Part shown: piece by piece, positions 8,156 to 16,473 of the stretch
How positions within the stretch are numbered: the first letter of the stretch is position 1
Layout of the letters: each line of letters opens with the position of its first letter
Source: Vibrio maerlii
GTDB lineage: Bacteria > Pseudomonadota > Gammaproteobacteria > Enterobacterales > Vibrionaceae
DNA length: 64,000 nt
Assembly: GCF_003415655.1 (NCBI RefSeq)
Contig: NZ_QRHC01000010.1
Coordinates: 1 to 64,000, forward strand
Direction of reading: 5' to 3'
Translations under genes and position numbers: made by a program
Notes under the pieces: model-generated
Told to the model about the DNA's origin: nothing
The model's input: the letters and a program-made list of their open reading frames with translations, nothing else
The model's database searches: none

Positions 8156-9262
8156 TTAGAGCATTGGTGTTTCAGCAGGTGGTGTTGTCGCATCGCTTTC
8201 AACTACGCGTACTTTTGCACCATTACTTAGACGAACCTGACCAGAAGTCACAACCACATCGCCTTCTTTTACACCCTCAAGGATGTGTGCGATGTCTGCA
8301 GTTCGCTCACCGACTTTCACGACGTGTTGTTGTACGCGCTTCGCCCCATCTTCTTCAGACAAGATGTACACATTGTCGCCGTATAGAGTGAAAGTGATTG
8401 CGGTTTGTGGCAGCGTGATTTGATTCTCTAGCGTCGGTAGGATGATGTTTGCGCGTGCGAACATACCACTACGTAGCTTACCGTCACTGTTTGGAATATC
8501 AGCTTGAACCTGAATCAGACCACTCTGGATATTAACCGCTGGCTCGATTGCAGAGATAGAACCCTTGAAGGCAATTTCTGGGTAAGCGTCAACGAAGATA
8601 TCCATTTGCTGACCTATCTGGATACGAGAGATATCAGTTTGCGGCACGGTAAAGCGCAGACGCATAACAGACGTATCTTCTAGGCGAACAATATCCGTAC
8701 CCGCTTGCAGGTATTGACCAAGATAAACATTACGAATACCGACTTCACCTGCGAAAGGCGCTTTAATTTCACGGCGATCGATAGATGCTTTTAAGCTCTC
8801 GATATCCGCAGATAGAGAGAAGAAGTTTGCCTCTGCTTCATCATATGCTTCTTTCGAGATTGAGCCTTTGCTAAATAGACCTTTATAACGCTTGTATTTA
8901 GCTTCTGCTGCTGGCAAACGAGCTTGCGAGCTCTTGAGGTTTGCTTTCTCAACGGCAGAATCAAGCATCACTAGTGGTTGACCTTCTTCAACCTTTGCGC
9001 CTGATTGGAATGCGATTTTATCAATCACACCGCTGGTTTCGTTTGCAACCGTTACACCTTGGTTCGGTTCAATGAAGCCGATCGCTTCAATCACAGGTAC
9101 CCAATCCACTGGTTTCACTTCTGTTACCGTTACCGGAAACTCTGGCTCAGGCCTATTGGCCATAAACTCAGCGATCTTTTGTTGTTTAAACATGTTGAAA
9201 CCAATCACGCTGCCAAACAGCAGAACCGCGATCAGTAACATAAAGAAAGTCCACTTTTTCAT
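8156..9262 (-). CDS. vexA: RND periplasmic membrane-fusion protein (VexA-type)
   Basis: Periplasmic adaptor linking the RND pump to the outer-membrane channel. The 368-aa product has an N-terminal membrane anchor (about residues 5-22) followed by the split lipoyl/hairpin/beta-barrel arrangement of HlyD/AcrA-type proteins. The segments VANETSGVIDKIAFQSGAKVEEGQPL and IKAPFAGEVGIRNVYLGQYL are the two lipoyl halves. There is no lipobox Cys, so it is probably anchored by the N-terminal helix. It is co-transcribed with vexB (11-bp gap) and vexR (18-bp gap). Confidence 0.9.
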   Translation of the reverse strand: MKKWTFFMLLIAVLLFGSVIGFNMFKQQKIAEFMANRPEPEFPVTVTEVKPVDWVPVIEAIGFIEPNQGVTVANETSGVIDKIAFQSGAKVEEGQPLVMLDSAVEKANLKSSQARLPAAEAKYKRYKGLFSKGSISKEAYDEAEANFFSLSADIESLKASIDRREIKAPFAGEVGIRNVYLGQYLQAGTDIVRLEDTSVMRLRFTVPQTDISRIQIGQQMDIFVDAYPEIAFKGSISAIEPAVNIQSGLIQVQADIPNSDGKLRSGMFARANIILPTLENQITLPQTAITFTLYGDNVYILSEEDGAKRVQQHVVKVGERTADIAHILEGVKEGDVVVTSGQVRLSNGAKVRVVESDATTPPAETPML

Positions 9263-9280
9263 TCTGTGTAGAACTCCAAG

Positions 9281-9862
9281 TTAGTGTTTAATAATTGCAT
9301 CCCAACTTGCCTCAATGGCTGCATCTAGGTCAGCCTCTGAGAGTTGGTAAATATTAGCGGCATGTTTCCTTGCGAGTACCACACTCACTTCAAGGCTCAA
9401 AGCAGCGAGAATTTCGTTTGCTAATGGCCTGAAAATACCTTGTTGTTTACCTTCAACGAACATCTGTTCTACTTTGGCAAACATTTCTCGCTCTTGTTCC
9501 CTAGAGCTATGACCTTCTGAACACGGTAGCGACTCATACTGCACTCGACTATTGAGTGCTGATGTATTTGAAGCCGCTAGCTTCCATATGTTTAACCACA
9601 TTGTGCGATAACGTAGTTTCAAAGGCATGTCATCCGTTACATTCGCTTGAACCGCCGTTGCAAGGCGAGTTGCAACGTGCAATCGAAGTTGAATCAACAG
9701 GTCGTCTTTATCTTTGAAGTATCGATAAATGGTTCCTGCTGCTACACCAGCTTCATTGGCAAGCTTTTGCATCGATAAGCCCTGGAATCCCGATTGAGCC
9801 ACAAGACTTTCTGCGGATTGTAGGATTTGCTCTCGCTTGTCATTGAGAGTTGTATCGGTCAT
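9281..9862 (-). CDS. vexR: TetR-family repressor (VexR-type)
   Basis: Transcriptional regulator encoded at the head of the efflux operon. The TetR helix-turn-helix is at residues about 10-55 (LSMQKLANEAGVAAGTIYRYFKDKDDLL); the rest is the ligand-binding all-helical domain. The start is placed at MTDTTLNDKREQ (193 aa) with GGTGG upstream. The longer frame beginning MFTIPSIMNE would translate through the operator palindrome at 9874-9893 and is unlikely. The position of that operator just ahead of the start suggests autoregulation of vexRAB. Confidence 0.87.
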   Translation of the reverse strand: MTDTTLNDKREQILQSAESLVAQSGFQGLSMQKLANEAGVAAGTIYRYFKDKDDLLIQLRLHVATRLATAVQANVTDDMPLKLRYRTMWLNIWKLAASNTSALNSRVQYESLPCSEGHSSREQEREMFAKVEQMFVEGKQQGIFRPLANEILAALSLEVSVVLARKHAANIYQLSEADLDAAIEASWDAIIKH

Positions 9863-9873
9863 ATCGCCACCAC

Positions 9874-9893
9874 GAATGAATGAACATTCATTC
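9874..9893. promoter_or_regulatory. TetR-type operator ahead of vexR
   Basis: Perfect palindrome GAATGAATG-AA-CATTCATTC, 12 bp upstream of the chosen vexR start. Its length and symmetry match operators of TetR-family repressors that control their own efflux operons. Confidence 0.75.
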
Positions 9894-10085
9894 ATTATAG
9901 AGGGAATAGTAAACAAATGGCAGTGTTATTTTATAGATGACAGTGTTAAAAACTTGTCAATATATTCATATCCGATAATTCTTACGTTTGAGTTAAAAGT
10001 GAGATCAGCGTAGCAATGCAAGCTAGCCGCGATTATCATAGGCGCAGTTTTTTGGTCAACCGATCCTGACAAGGTAAGCAGAGCA

Positions 10086-12104
10086 ATGAAGTTAAACCCA
10101 AGACAAGATGAAGCCGTGAAATACGTATCGGGGCCCTGTTTGGTTCTGGCCGGCGCTGGCTCGGGAAAAACTCGTGTAATCACCAATAAGATTGCTTATC
10201 TTGTGCAGCAATGTGGCTATAAGGCGCGCAACATCGCGGCGGTAACCTTTACTAATAAAGCGGCTCGCGAGATGAAAGAGCGTGTAGGCCAGACGTTAGG
10301 TAAAGGAGAGGCTAAGAGCTTGATGGTTTCCACCTTCCATACCCTAGGTCTCAATATCATTCGACGCGAGTATAAAGCCTTAGGTCTCAAAGCAGGCTTC
10401 TCCCTGTTTGATGACCAAGACCAGTTAGCCTTGTTAAAAGAGCTGACAGAAAAGCAGCTTGATGGTGATAAAGATCTACTTCGTCAGTTGTTGAGTACAA
10501 TCTCAAACTGGAAGAACGACATGCTGACACCTGAGCAAGCCATAGCGCGTGCTCAGGGTGAACAACAGCAGTTATTCGCATTCTGCTTTGAGATGTATCA
10601 CAAGCAGATGAAGGCGTACAACGCATTAGATTTCGATGATCTCATTTCATTGCCAGTTCTGTTGTTACGAACAAATGAAGAAGTGCGTCAACGTTGGCAG
10701 AATCGAATCCGTTACCTATTGGTCGATGAGTATCAAGACACCAATACCAGCCAGTATGAATTGGTAAGGCTAATTGTCGGTGAGCGTGGTCGCTTGACCG
10801 TTGTAGGTGACGACGATCAGTCGATCTACTCTTGGCGTGGTGCAAAACCTCAAAACCTAGTTCTACTCGGTGAGGACTATCCAAACTTACGCTTGATTAA
10901 GCTAGAGCAAAACTATCGCTCGACCAGTCGTATTTTGCGTAGTGCTAACATATTGATTGCTAACAACCCTCACGTATACGAGAAACGACTTTTTTCCGAG
11001 ATTCCGGATGGCGAGAAGCTCAAGTTCTTACTCGCCAAAAATGAAGAGCACGAGGCTGAACGTGTTACCGGTGAGTTGATCGCACATAAATTCCTAAATC
11101 GCACGGAATATAAAGATTATGCAGTGCTCTATCGTGGTAATCACCAATCACGCCTGATCGAAAAATCTTTGATGCAAAACCGTGTACCTTATAAGTTGTC
11201 GGGTGGCACCTCATTCTTTGCCCGTGCCGAGATTAAAGACATCATGGCTTATCTGCGAGTGTTGGTTAACCCAGATGATGACAATGCATTCCTACGTATT
11301 GTAAACACCCCGCGCAGAGAGATCGGCCCGGTCACGCTAGAGAAGCTAGGTAGTTACGCCAATATGCGAGGCAAGAGCTTGTTTGAAGCTAGCTTTGAGC
11401 TTGGGCTAGAGCAGCATTTAACTGGGCGTGGCCTAGAGAACCTTCGTCGTTTTACCGATTGGATTGTTCGTATTGCTGATAATGCTGAGCGTGGTAACAC
11501 TGTCGATGCTGTTCGTTCTCTGGTGCGTGATATCAACTACGAAGATTTCTTATACGAGACATCATCGAGCCCGAAAGCGGCAGAAATGCGTATGAAGAAC
11601 GTTTCTGATCTCTACTCATGGATTGTTGCCGACCTAGAAGGTGATAACTATGACCAAGAAGAGAAGACGCTTAAAGAGGTGGTTCAACGCCTGACACTGC
11701 GTGACATGATGGAGCGTGGTGAAGAAGATGATGATAGCGATGCTGTACAGCTCATGACGCTGCATGCTTCGAAGGGATTGGAGTTTCCCTATGTCTACTT
11801 GATTGGTACAGAAGAGGGGATTCTTCCTCACCAAACCAGTATCGATGAAGATAATGTCGAGGAAGAGCGCCGCTTAATGTATGTCGGTATTACTCGAGCT
11901 CAGAAAGAGCTGACTTTTACTATGTGTAAAGAGCGACGTCAATTTGGTGAACTGGTTAAACCAACCCAAAGTCGTTTCTTGGATGAGCTACCTTTCGACG
12001 ATGTTGAGTGGGAGCAAACCAAGAAGCCGGTATCACAAGAAGAGCGTATGGCGAAAGGTCAGGCCCACATCGCTAACCTTCGCGCCATGTTCAACAAGAA
12101 GTAG
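10086..12104 (+). CDS. rep: ATP-dependent DNA helicase Rep
   Basis: Superfamily 1A 3'-5' helicase that clears proteins, including RNA polymerase, ahead of the replisome and supports replication restart. Length is 672 aa (E. coli Rep 673). Walker A GAGSGKT is at residues 23-29, motif II DEYQD at 214-218 and motif III GDDDQSIYSWRGA at 241-253. Motif VI is in the ERRLMYVGITRAQKEL segment. The N-terminus MKLNPRQDEAVKYV is typical of Rep rather than UvrD. The start has AAGG about 10 bp upstream. It is transcribed alone, away from vexR. Confidence 0.95.
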   Translation: MKLNPRQDEAVKYVSGPCLVLAGAGSGKTRVITNKIAYLVQQCGYKARNIAAVTFTNKAAREMKERVGQTLGKGEAKSLMVSTFHTLGLNIIRREYKALGLKAGFSLFDDQDQLALLKELTEKQLDGDKDLLRQLLSTISNWKNDMLTPEQAIARAQGEQQQLFAFCFEMYHKQMKAYNALDFDDLISLPVLLLRTNEEVRQRWQNRIRYLLVDEYQDTNTSQYELVRLIVGERGRLTVVGDDDQSIYSWRGAKPQNLVLLGEDYPNLRLIKLEQNYRSTSRILRSANILIANNPHVYEKRLFSEIPDGEKLKFLLAKNEEHEAERVTGELIAHKFLNRTEYKDYAVLYRGNHQSRLIEKSLMQNRVPYKLSGGTSFFARAEIKDIMAYLRVLVNPDDDNAFLRIVNTPRREIGPVTLEKLGSYANMRGKSLFEASFELGLEQHLTGRGLENLRRFTDWIVRIADNAERGNTVDAVRSLVRDINYEDFLYETSSSPKAAEMRMKNVSDLYSWIVADLEGDNYDQEEKTLKEVVQRLTLRDMMERGEEDDDSDAVQLMTLHASKGLEFPYVYLIGTEEGILPHQTSIDEDNVEEERRLMYVGITRAQKELTFTMCKERRQFGELVKPTQSRFLDELPFDDVEWEQTKKPVSQEERMAKGQAHIANLRAMFNKK

Positions 12105-12134
12105 TTTAATTACTCCCCCTGATAAAGGCAGCCA

Positions 12135-12476
12135 CTATACGTATTGATCGAGTAGGCTGCCCGCTCCCACCTTTCTTGATTCTACAAATTCAGCGATCTC
12201 TGCATCTGAGATGCGTTTGATGACCACGTCGTTTGCACTATTACGGATCTCGATAAACGTTCTACCACCTTGGTTTACCACTTTTGCTGATAAGTGCTCA
12301 CTAAACTCCGGTAAAACCTGGTTAATTAACTTAGCCGTTTGATCAATGTGAACCTTGGTTTGAGTGCTATCTAATTTCAGTGGCTGCTTTTGTTTGGGGT
12401 GAGAATCGATGCGCTGATGCTCTAGCCCATAGTCATTAGAACGATAAGAGGTGTTGCTGACTGAAGAAATATCCAT
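12135..12476 (-). CDS. Small FlaG-like protein
   Basis: A 113-aa protein with a polar, probably disordered N-terminal third (residues 1-40) and a C-terminal domain. The pattern VVNQGGRTFIEIRNSANDVVIKRISDAEIAEF resembles the FlaG family, in which a strand-turn-strand is followed by a V-I-R-x-I-P-like motif. The match is weak, and it lies outside any flagellar cluster, so the role is uncertain. The start is clear: AAAGGAGG lies 6-13 bp before the ATG. It is convergent with rep (30-bp gap). Confidence 0.7.
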   Translation of the reverse strand: MDISSVSNTSYRSNDYGLEHQRIDSHPKQKQPLKLDSTQTKVHIDQTAKLINQVLPEFSEHLSAKVVNQGGRTFIEIRNSANDVVIKRISDAEIAEFVESRKVGAGSLLDQYV

Positions 12477-12600
12477 ATCGCCTCCTTTAATAAGTTGTTC
12501 AGGACAATAATTAAGCGCTATGTATACTGTATCGTCTCAATGTATGGTTACTTTAGGCTCAGTGCGTAAAAAGTACGCATTGCTTTTTTGCGCGCATTAA

Positions 12601-12632
12601 AAAGGGCCTTGCTTGAGTAAGCAAGGCCCTAC
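12601..12632 (-). terminator. Terminator of cytochrome c5 gene
   Basis: Stem AGGGCCTTGCTT/AAGCAAGGCCCT with loop GAGT. Read on the minus strand it is followed by TTTTTAATG, so it ends the leftward cytochrome transcript. Confidence 0.85.
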
Positions 12633-12655
12633 GAGTTCTGAAGTGATTTAGCTTT

Positions 12656-13069
12656 CTATAAGCCTTCAATCATATGGTCGATTGCCGCGATGATTTCATC
12701 GTCTGAACAATCCATGCAAGAGCCTTTTGCTGGCATCGCATTGAAGCCATTGATTGCATGATTGTTTAGAACGTCACGGCCTTGAGCGATACGTGGAGCC
12801 CAGTCTCCCGCATCCCCCGTTTTTGGTGCACCGCTCACACCAGAAGCGTGACAAGCGATACAGAAAGTACCGTAAACTGAAGCGCCATCGCGTGGGCCAG
12901 AAGGCTCAGCGGCTACAGGCTCAGCGCCAGCAAGGTAAACATCACCCACAGGTTTTATACGTTCTGCAATCGCATCATATTCTTCTTGGCTAATATTGCC
13001 AGCGAAGGCCGCTGTAGAAAAAGTTAGTGCAGCGGCAAGTACGCTGATCATTCGTCGAGACATATCCAT
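12656..13069 (-). CDS. Periplasmic cytochrome c5-type protein
   Basis: Mono-haem c-type cytochrome, a soluble periplasmic electron carrier. It has an N-terminal signal peptide (residues 1-23, cleavage after AAFA). The haem-binding motif CIACH is at residues 70-74, the likely axial Met is Met112 (NAMPAKG), and the second Cys pair C118/C121 is typical of the c5 family. The start ATG at 13069 follows AAGTGAG; a GTG at 13078 and an ATG at 13063 are alternatives. The partner oxidoreductase is not encoded nearby. It has its own terminator downstream. Confidence 0.9.
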   Translation of the reverse strand: MDMSRRMISVLAAALTFSTAAFAGNISQEEYDAIAERIKPVGDVYLAGAEPVAAEPSGPRDGASVYGTFCIACHASGVSGAPKTGDAGDWAPRIAQGRDVLNNHAINGFNAMPAKGSCMDCSDDEIIAAIDHMIEGL

Positions 13070-13196
13070 TAAACTCACTTTACATTCCAGAGGTAATGCT
13101 TGGATTACCTATTATATTATTAGAGTGTTTGTGCGATTGCCCAGATGAGGAAACATCTGTTAAATCAATGTAAATTATGGGTGATTATATCCTGTT

Positions 13197-13221
13197 AACT
13201 TGTTGCAATAAACAACAAGTT
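13197..13221. other. Intergenic hairpin
   Basis: Perfect 9-bp stem AACTTGTTG/CAACAAGTT with a 7-nt loop, between the cytochrome gene and the tRNA operon. No T-tract follows on either strand, so it is not a typical terminator. The role is unknown. Confidence 0.6.
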
Positions 13222-13295
13222 ATCGACTAAATAATAGCTATTACGCGGATAATAGGGGTTTATCACACTTTAACTGTTGAAAAAGCCAACAAACG

Positions 13296-13346
13296 CAAAA
13301 AAAAGTAAAAAAAAAGCTAGACGGCAAAGTGTGATATACGTATTAT
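13296..13346 (+). promoter_or_regulatory. Promoter of the Arg-His-Pro tRNA operon
   Basis: An A-rich tract (about 13296-13315, UP-element-like) precedes a candidate -35 TAGACG (13318-13323), a 17-bp spacer and -10 TATTAT (13341-13346), 22 bp before the first tRNA. An 11-bp inverted repeat TATCACACTTT (13261-13271)/AAAGTGTGATA (13326-13336) has one arm upstream of the A-tract and the other inside the spacer. Confidence 0.65.
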
Positions 13347-13367
13347 TCCACTCCGCCGATAGGGCAT

Positions 13368-13444
<77 letters not shown>

Positions 13445-13487
13445 TCCGGAAGTGCTTTAACAGCATAATAATTGGCGAAAACATAAT

Positions 13488-13564
13488 GGTGGCTATAGCT
13501 CAGTTGGTAGAGCCCTGGATTGTGATTCCGGTGGTCGCGAGTTCGAATCTCGTTAGCCACCCCA
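13488..13564 (+). tRNA. tRNA-His (GTG), copy 1
   Basis: A 77-nt tRNA with the genome-encoded extra 5' G that HisRS requires (starts GGTGGCTA), anticodon GTG in loop TTGTGAT and encoded CCA. The sequence is identical to the copy at 13822. Confidence 0.97.
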
Positions 13565-13618
13565 TTATTTTGGTAGCATTGCTCCCATTCTTGATTAATT
13601 TCGAGGAAAAACAAAAGT

Positions 13619-13695
<77 letters not shown>

Positions 13696-13730
13696 CTATC
13701 TATTTCTTAGGTTAGATGTTACTAACGTAA

Positions 13731-13782
13731 GAATGGGTCGGGGTTCGCCTGTTCTTTGAATTGGCTCTTCACCCGGCTACTT
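13731..13782 (+). pseudogene. Possible tRNA-Pro 3' remnant
   Basis: The spacer between the two His-Pro pairs contains GGGTCGGGGTTCG followed, after about 15 unrelated bases, by CTCTTCACC. These match the variable/T-arm and 3' acceptor pieces of the flanking tRNA-Pro. No 5' half is visible. It is read as a decayed duplication remnant. It is too short for certainty. Confidence 0.45.
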
Positions 13783-13821
13783 ATTTCAATAATCGCATAT
13801 GTGGTTATACAAAAAATTAGT

Positions 13822-13898
13822 GGTGGCTATAGCTCAGTTGGTAGAGCCCTGGATTGTGATTCCGGTGGTCGCGAGTTCGAATCTCGTTAGCCACCCCA
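13822..13898 (+). tRNA. tRNA-His (GTG), copy 2
   Basis: Identical to the tRNA at 13488, including the extra 5' G and CCA. With the following tRNA-Pro it forms a tandem duplication of the His-Pro pair; the inter-tRNA spacer is shortened to 10 bp here. Confidence 0.97.
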
Positions 13899-13908
13899 TT
13901 AATTTTGT

Positions 13909-13985
<77 letters not shown>

Positions 13986-13991
13986 TCATTG

Positions 13992-14025
13992 AGAAGCCCT
14001 GATCGAAAGATCAGGGCTTTTTGCA
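13992..14025 (+). terminator. tRNA operon terminator
   Basis: Stem AGCCCTGATC/GATCAGGGCT (13995-14018) with a GAAA tetraloop, followed by TTTTTGC. Same architecture as the terminator after tRNA-Asp. Confidence 0.9.
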
Positions 14026-14048
14026 TTCTGTTTATTTGTACAGAAAGC

Positions 14049-14235
14049 TAGAACGGACTTCGTCCTATAGAACGCTTCGCTTTTAGAAAACTGGATATCT
14101 AGAGTCGTATCTTCAATCGCAAGTTGGTTGACAAGCTCACCTCTCCCCTCAAAATTTAGTAGTTCTCTAGTTCTCTAGTTCTCTAGTTCTCTAGTTCTCT
14201 AGTTCTCTAGTTCTCTAGTTCTCTAGTTCTCTAGT
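14049..14235 (+). repeat. Repeat element copy 2 with octamer array
   Basis: Second copy of the element at 586-799, differing at only a few positions over about 110 bp. It ends in nine 8-bp units of TAGTTCTC type (14161-14235, about 9.4 copies). As at copy 1, it begins shortly after a tRNA terminator. The octamer differs by one base from copy 1, and that base is uniform throughout each array. Confidence 0.92.
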
Positions 14236-14660
14236 CAATAAACCCTCTCATCAAGTAAAAATTAGAGATCAAATCTGCTATCGATTATTTTTACGAATTT
14301 ATGTTCCTGCTATGTTAACTTTGATGGTGAATAGTCCTTAATTTATAAATGGGTGATCTATCTATCACTTTTAGATTATTCCTCTGCTTTTTCTGGTGCA
14401 TTACGCACAATATTGGTGAGTTTGAGTGTGTGTTAAATGCTTGTTAATGCATATCTATTCGATTTTTATGTGTTGTTTAAGCTTGAAATCCGTTTTTTAT
14501 ACTTTAATTGTTGCTTTTTTGTGATTTATTTGCCAAATTGACGCACTAGATTAGTTTCAGTTTTTTGTTCTGAAACGGAATGGATTCAATCAGACATAAA
14601 TGCATTCTAGGTTTGAATGCGTGAAGTTTATGTCCCAGACAAGGCAGTAGAGGTCTGAAG
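14236..14660 (+). promoter_or_regulatory. AT-rich leader of the ABC importer operon
   Basis: A 425-bp gene-free, strongly AT-rich stretch before the ABC operon. Two stem-loops lie near its end: GTTTCAG/CTGAAAC (14554-14576), and a longer interrupted stem GACATAAA-GCATTC/GAATGC-TTTATGTC (14593-14634). The latter is about 25 bp before the first start codon. No credible ORF was found. Promoter elements could not be fixed with confidence. Confidence 0.5.
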
Positions 14661-16385
14661 ATGTCACTATTAGAGGTGAAGAATCTTCGCATCGAGTATC
14701 CATCTCGTCATGGTGTTCATGCGGCGGTTAAATCGCTTTCGTTCAATATCGAACGCGGCGAAATTGTAGGTGTAGTAGGTGAATCTGGTGCAGGTAAATC
14801 TACGGTAGGTAACGCAGTTATCGATCTACTGAGCCCTCCAGGGCGTATAGCTAGTGGTGATGTATTTTTAGATGGTGAAAAGGTATCTGGCCTTTCTCCT
14901 GAACAAATGCGCAAAGTTCGCGGTTCAAAAATTGGGTTTATTTTTCAAGACCCGATGACCTCTCTTAACCCTCTTTTCACGGTAGAGCAGCAGCTTAAAG
15001 AAACCATTCATGCCAACATGAAGGTGTCTGACCAAGAAGCCTATGATCGCGCTCTAGCGTTAATGAATCAGGTTGGTATCCCTCAACCAGAAAACCGCCT
15101 TAAGCAATACCCTCACCAGTTCTCTGGTGGTATGCGCCAGCGTGTGGTTATCGCGATTGCACTGGCGGGTGAACCTGACTTGATCATTGCCGATGAGCCG
15201 ACAACGGCACTAGATGTATCTATCCAAGACCAAATCCTTAACCTCATCCGCGAGCTGTGTATCAAGAACAACGTTGGTTGTATGTTGGTAACGCACGACA
15301 TGGGTGTGGTATCGAATGTGACAGATCGCGTTGCGGTTATGTACCGAGGTGATCTGGTTGAATTTGGTCCTACGGCGAAAGTTCTGGGTGACCCAGACCA
15401 TGCGTACACACGTAGCCTTATTTCAGCAGTACCGCGTTCAGACATCAAGTTAGACCGTTTCCCGTTGGTGTCGTACATCGAAGAAGCGGCAGAAATGGAA
15501 CCGTTGGACGTTAAAAACCACTGGTTGGGTCAAAGCCAAGACCATCGTGATTACACCGGTCCGCTGCTGAATGTCGAAAACGTTAACCTACGCTTTGTTA
15601 CCAAGGATTCTTTGTTTGAGAGCCGTCGTGAATACGTACAAGCTTCAAACAATGTGAGCTTCCAAGTACACGAAGGTGAGACGTTTGGTTTGGTCGGTGA
15701 GTCTGGTTCTGGTAAATCGACCATCGCACGTGTCATCGCCGGTCTTTACGCACCAAATTCAGGCAAGGTGTCGTTTGAAGGCATTGACTTAACAGGTCTG
15801 AAATCTGAAAAAGAGCGTCGCCCGCTGCGTCGTCAGATGCAGATGGTGTTCCAGAACCCTTATACCTCTATGAACCCGCGCATGAAGATCTTCGATATCA
15901 TTGCGGAGCCTATTCGTTTCCACAAACTGACACGCAACGAAGCCGAAACGCGTCAGATCGTGAACGACCTACTAGAACACGTTGGCCTCGGCAAAATGGC
16001 CGGCGTGAAATACCCTCACGAATTCTCGGGTGGTCAGCGTCAGCGTATCTCTATCGCTCGCGCACTGGCAACTCGTCCTCGTCTGCTTATTTGTGATGAG
16101 CCAACCTCGGCACTGGATGTGTCGGTACAGGCTCAAATTCTGAACTTGCTTAAGGATCTACAGCAAGAACTGAATCTGACCATGCTATTCATCAGCCACG
16201 ATTTGCCGGTTATCCGTCAGATGTGTGACCGAGTAGGTGTGATGCAAATGGGTACGCTATTAGAAGTTGCACCAACAGAGCAGCTCTTTAATGACCCTCA
16301 GCACGAATACAGCAAACAACTGATTTCTTTGATGCCAGAGTTCACTGGTCTTCGAGAAGATATAAAAACGGCGCAAGCCATATAA
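14661..16385 (+). CDS. Dual-domain ABC importer ATPase (oligopeptide type)
   Basis: Cytoplasmic ATPase energising the peptide/nickel-type importer encoded downstream. It is a natural fusion of two ATPase domains (574 aa), like GsiA, instead of separate OppD and OppF proteins. Domain 1 has Walker A GESGAGKST (residues 40-48), signature SGGMRQ (155-160) and Walker B with DEP (178-180). Domain 2 has Walker A GESGSGKST (346-354), signature SGGQRQ (456-461) and DEP (479-481). Both sites look catalytic. Each half carries the short OppD-type C-terminal extension. It is the first gene of a four-gene operon; the solute-binding gene starts 88 bp later. Confidence 0.92.
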   Translation: MSLLEVKNLRIEYPSRHGVHAAVKSLSFNIERGEIVGVVGESGAGKSTVGNAVIDLLSPPGRIASGDVFLDGEKVSGLSPEQMRKVRGSKIGFIFQDPMTSLNPLFTVEQQLKETIHANMKVSDQEAYDRALALMNQVGIPQPENRLKQYPHQFSGGMRQRVVIAIALAGEPDLIIADEPTTALDVSIQDQILNLIRELCIKNNVGCMLVTHDMGVVSNVTDRVAVMYRGDLVEFGPTAKVLGDPDHAYTRSLISAVPRSDIKLDRFPLVSYIEEAAEMEPLDVKNHWLGQSQDHRDYTGPLLNVENVNLRFVTKDSLFESRREYVQASNNVSFQVHEGETFGLVGESGSGKSTIARVIAGLYAPNSGKVSFEGIDLTGLKSEKERRPLRRQMQMVFQNPYTSMNPRMKIFDIIAEPIRFHKLTRNEAETRQIVNDLLEHVGLGKMAGVKYPHEFSGGQRQRISIARALATRPRLLICDEPTSALDVSVQAQILNLLKDLQQELNLTMLFISHDLPVIRQMCDRVGVMQMGTLLEVAPTEQLFNDPQHEYSKQLISLMPEFTGLREDIKTAQAI

Positions 16386-16473
16386 AGAAAACCAAGCCCA
16401 GCTTGGATGCGATTCAGACGCAAACACAACACAAACAAATAGGGACTCGATCCCCGCATGAAGGAGTTATGCA

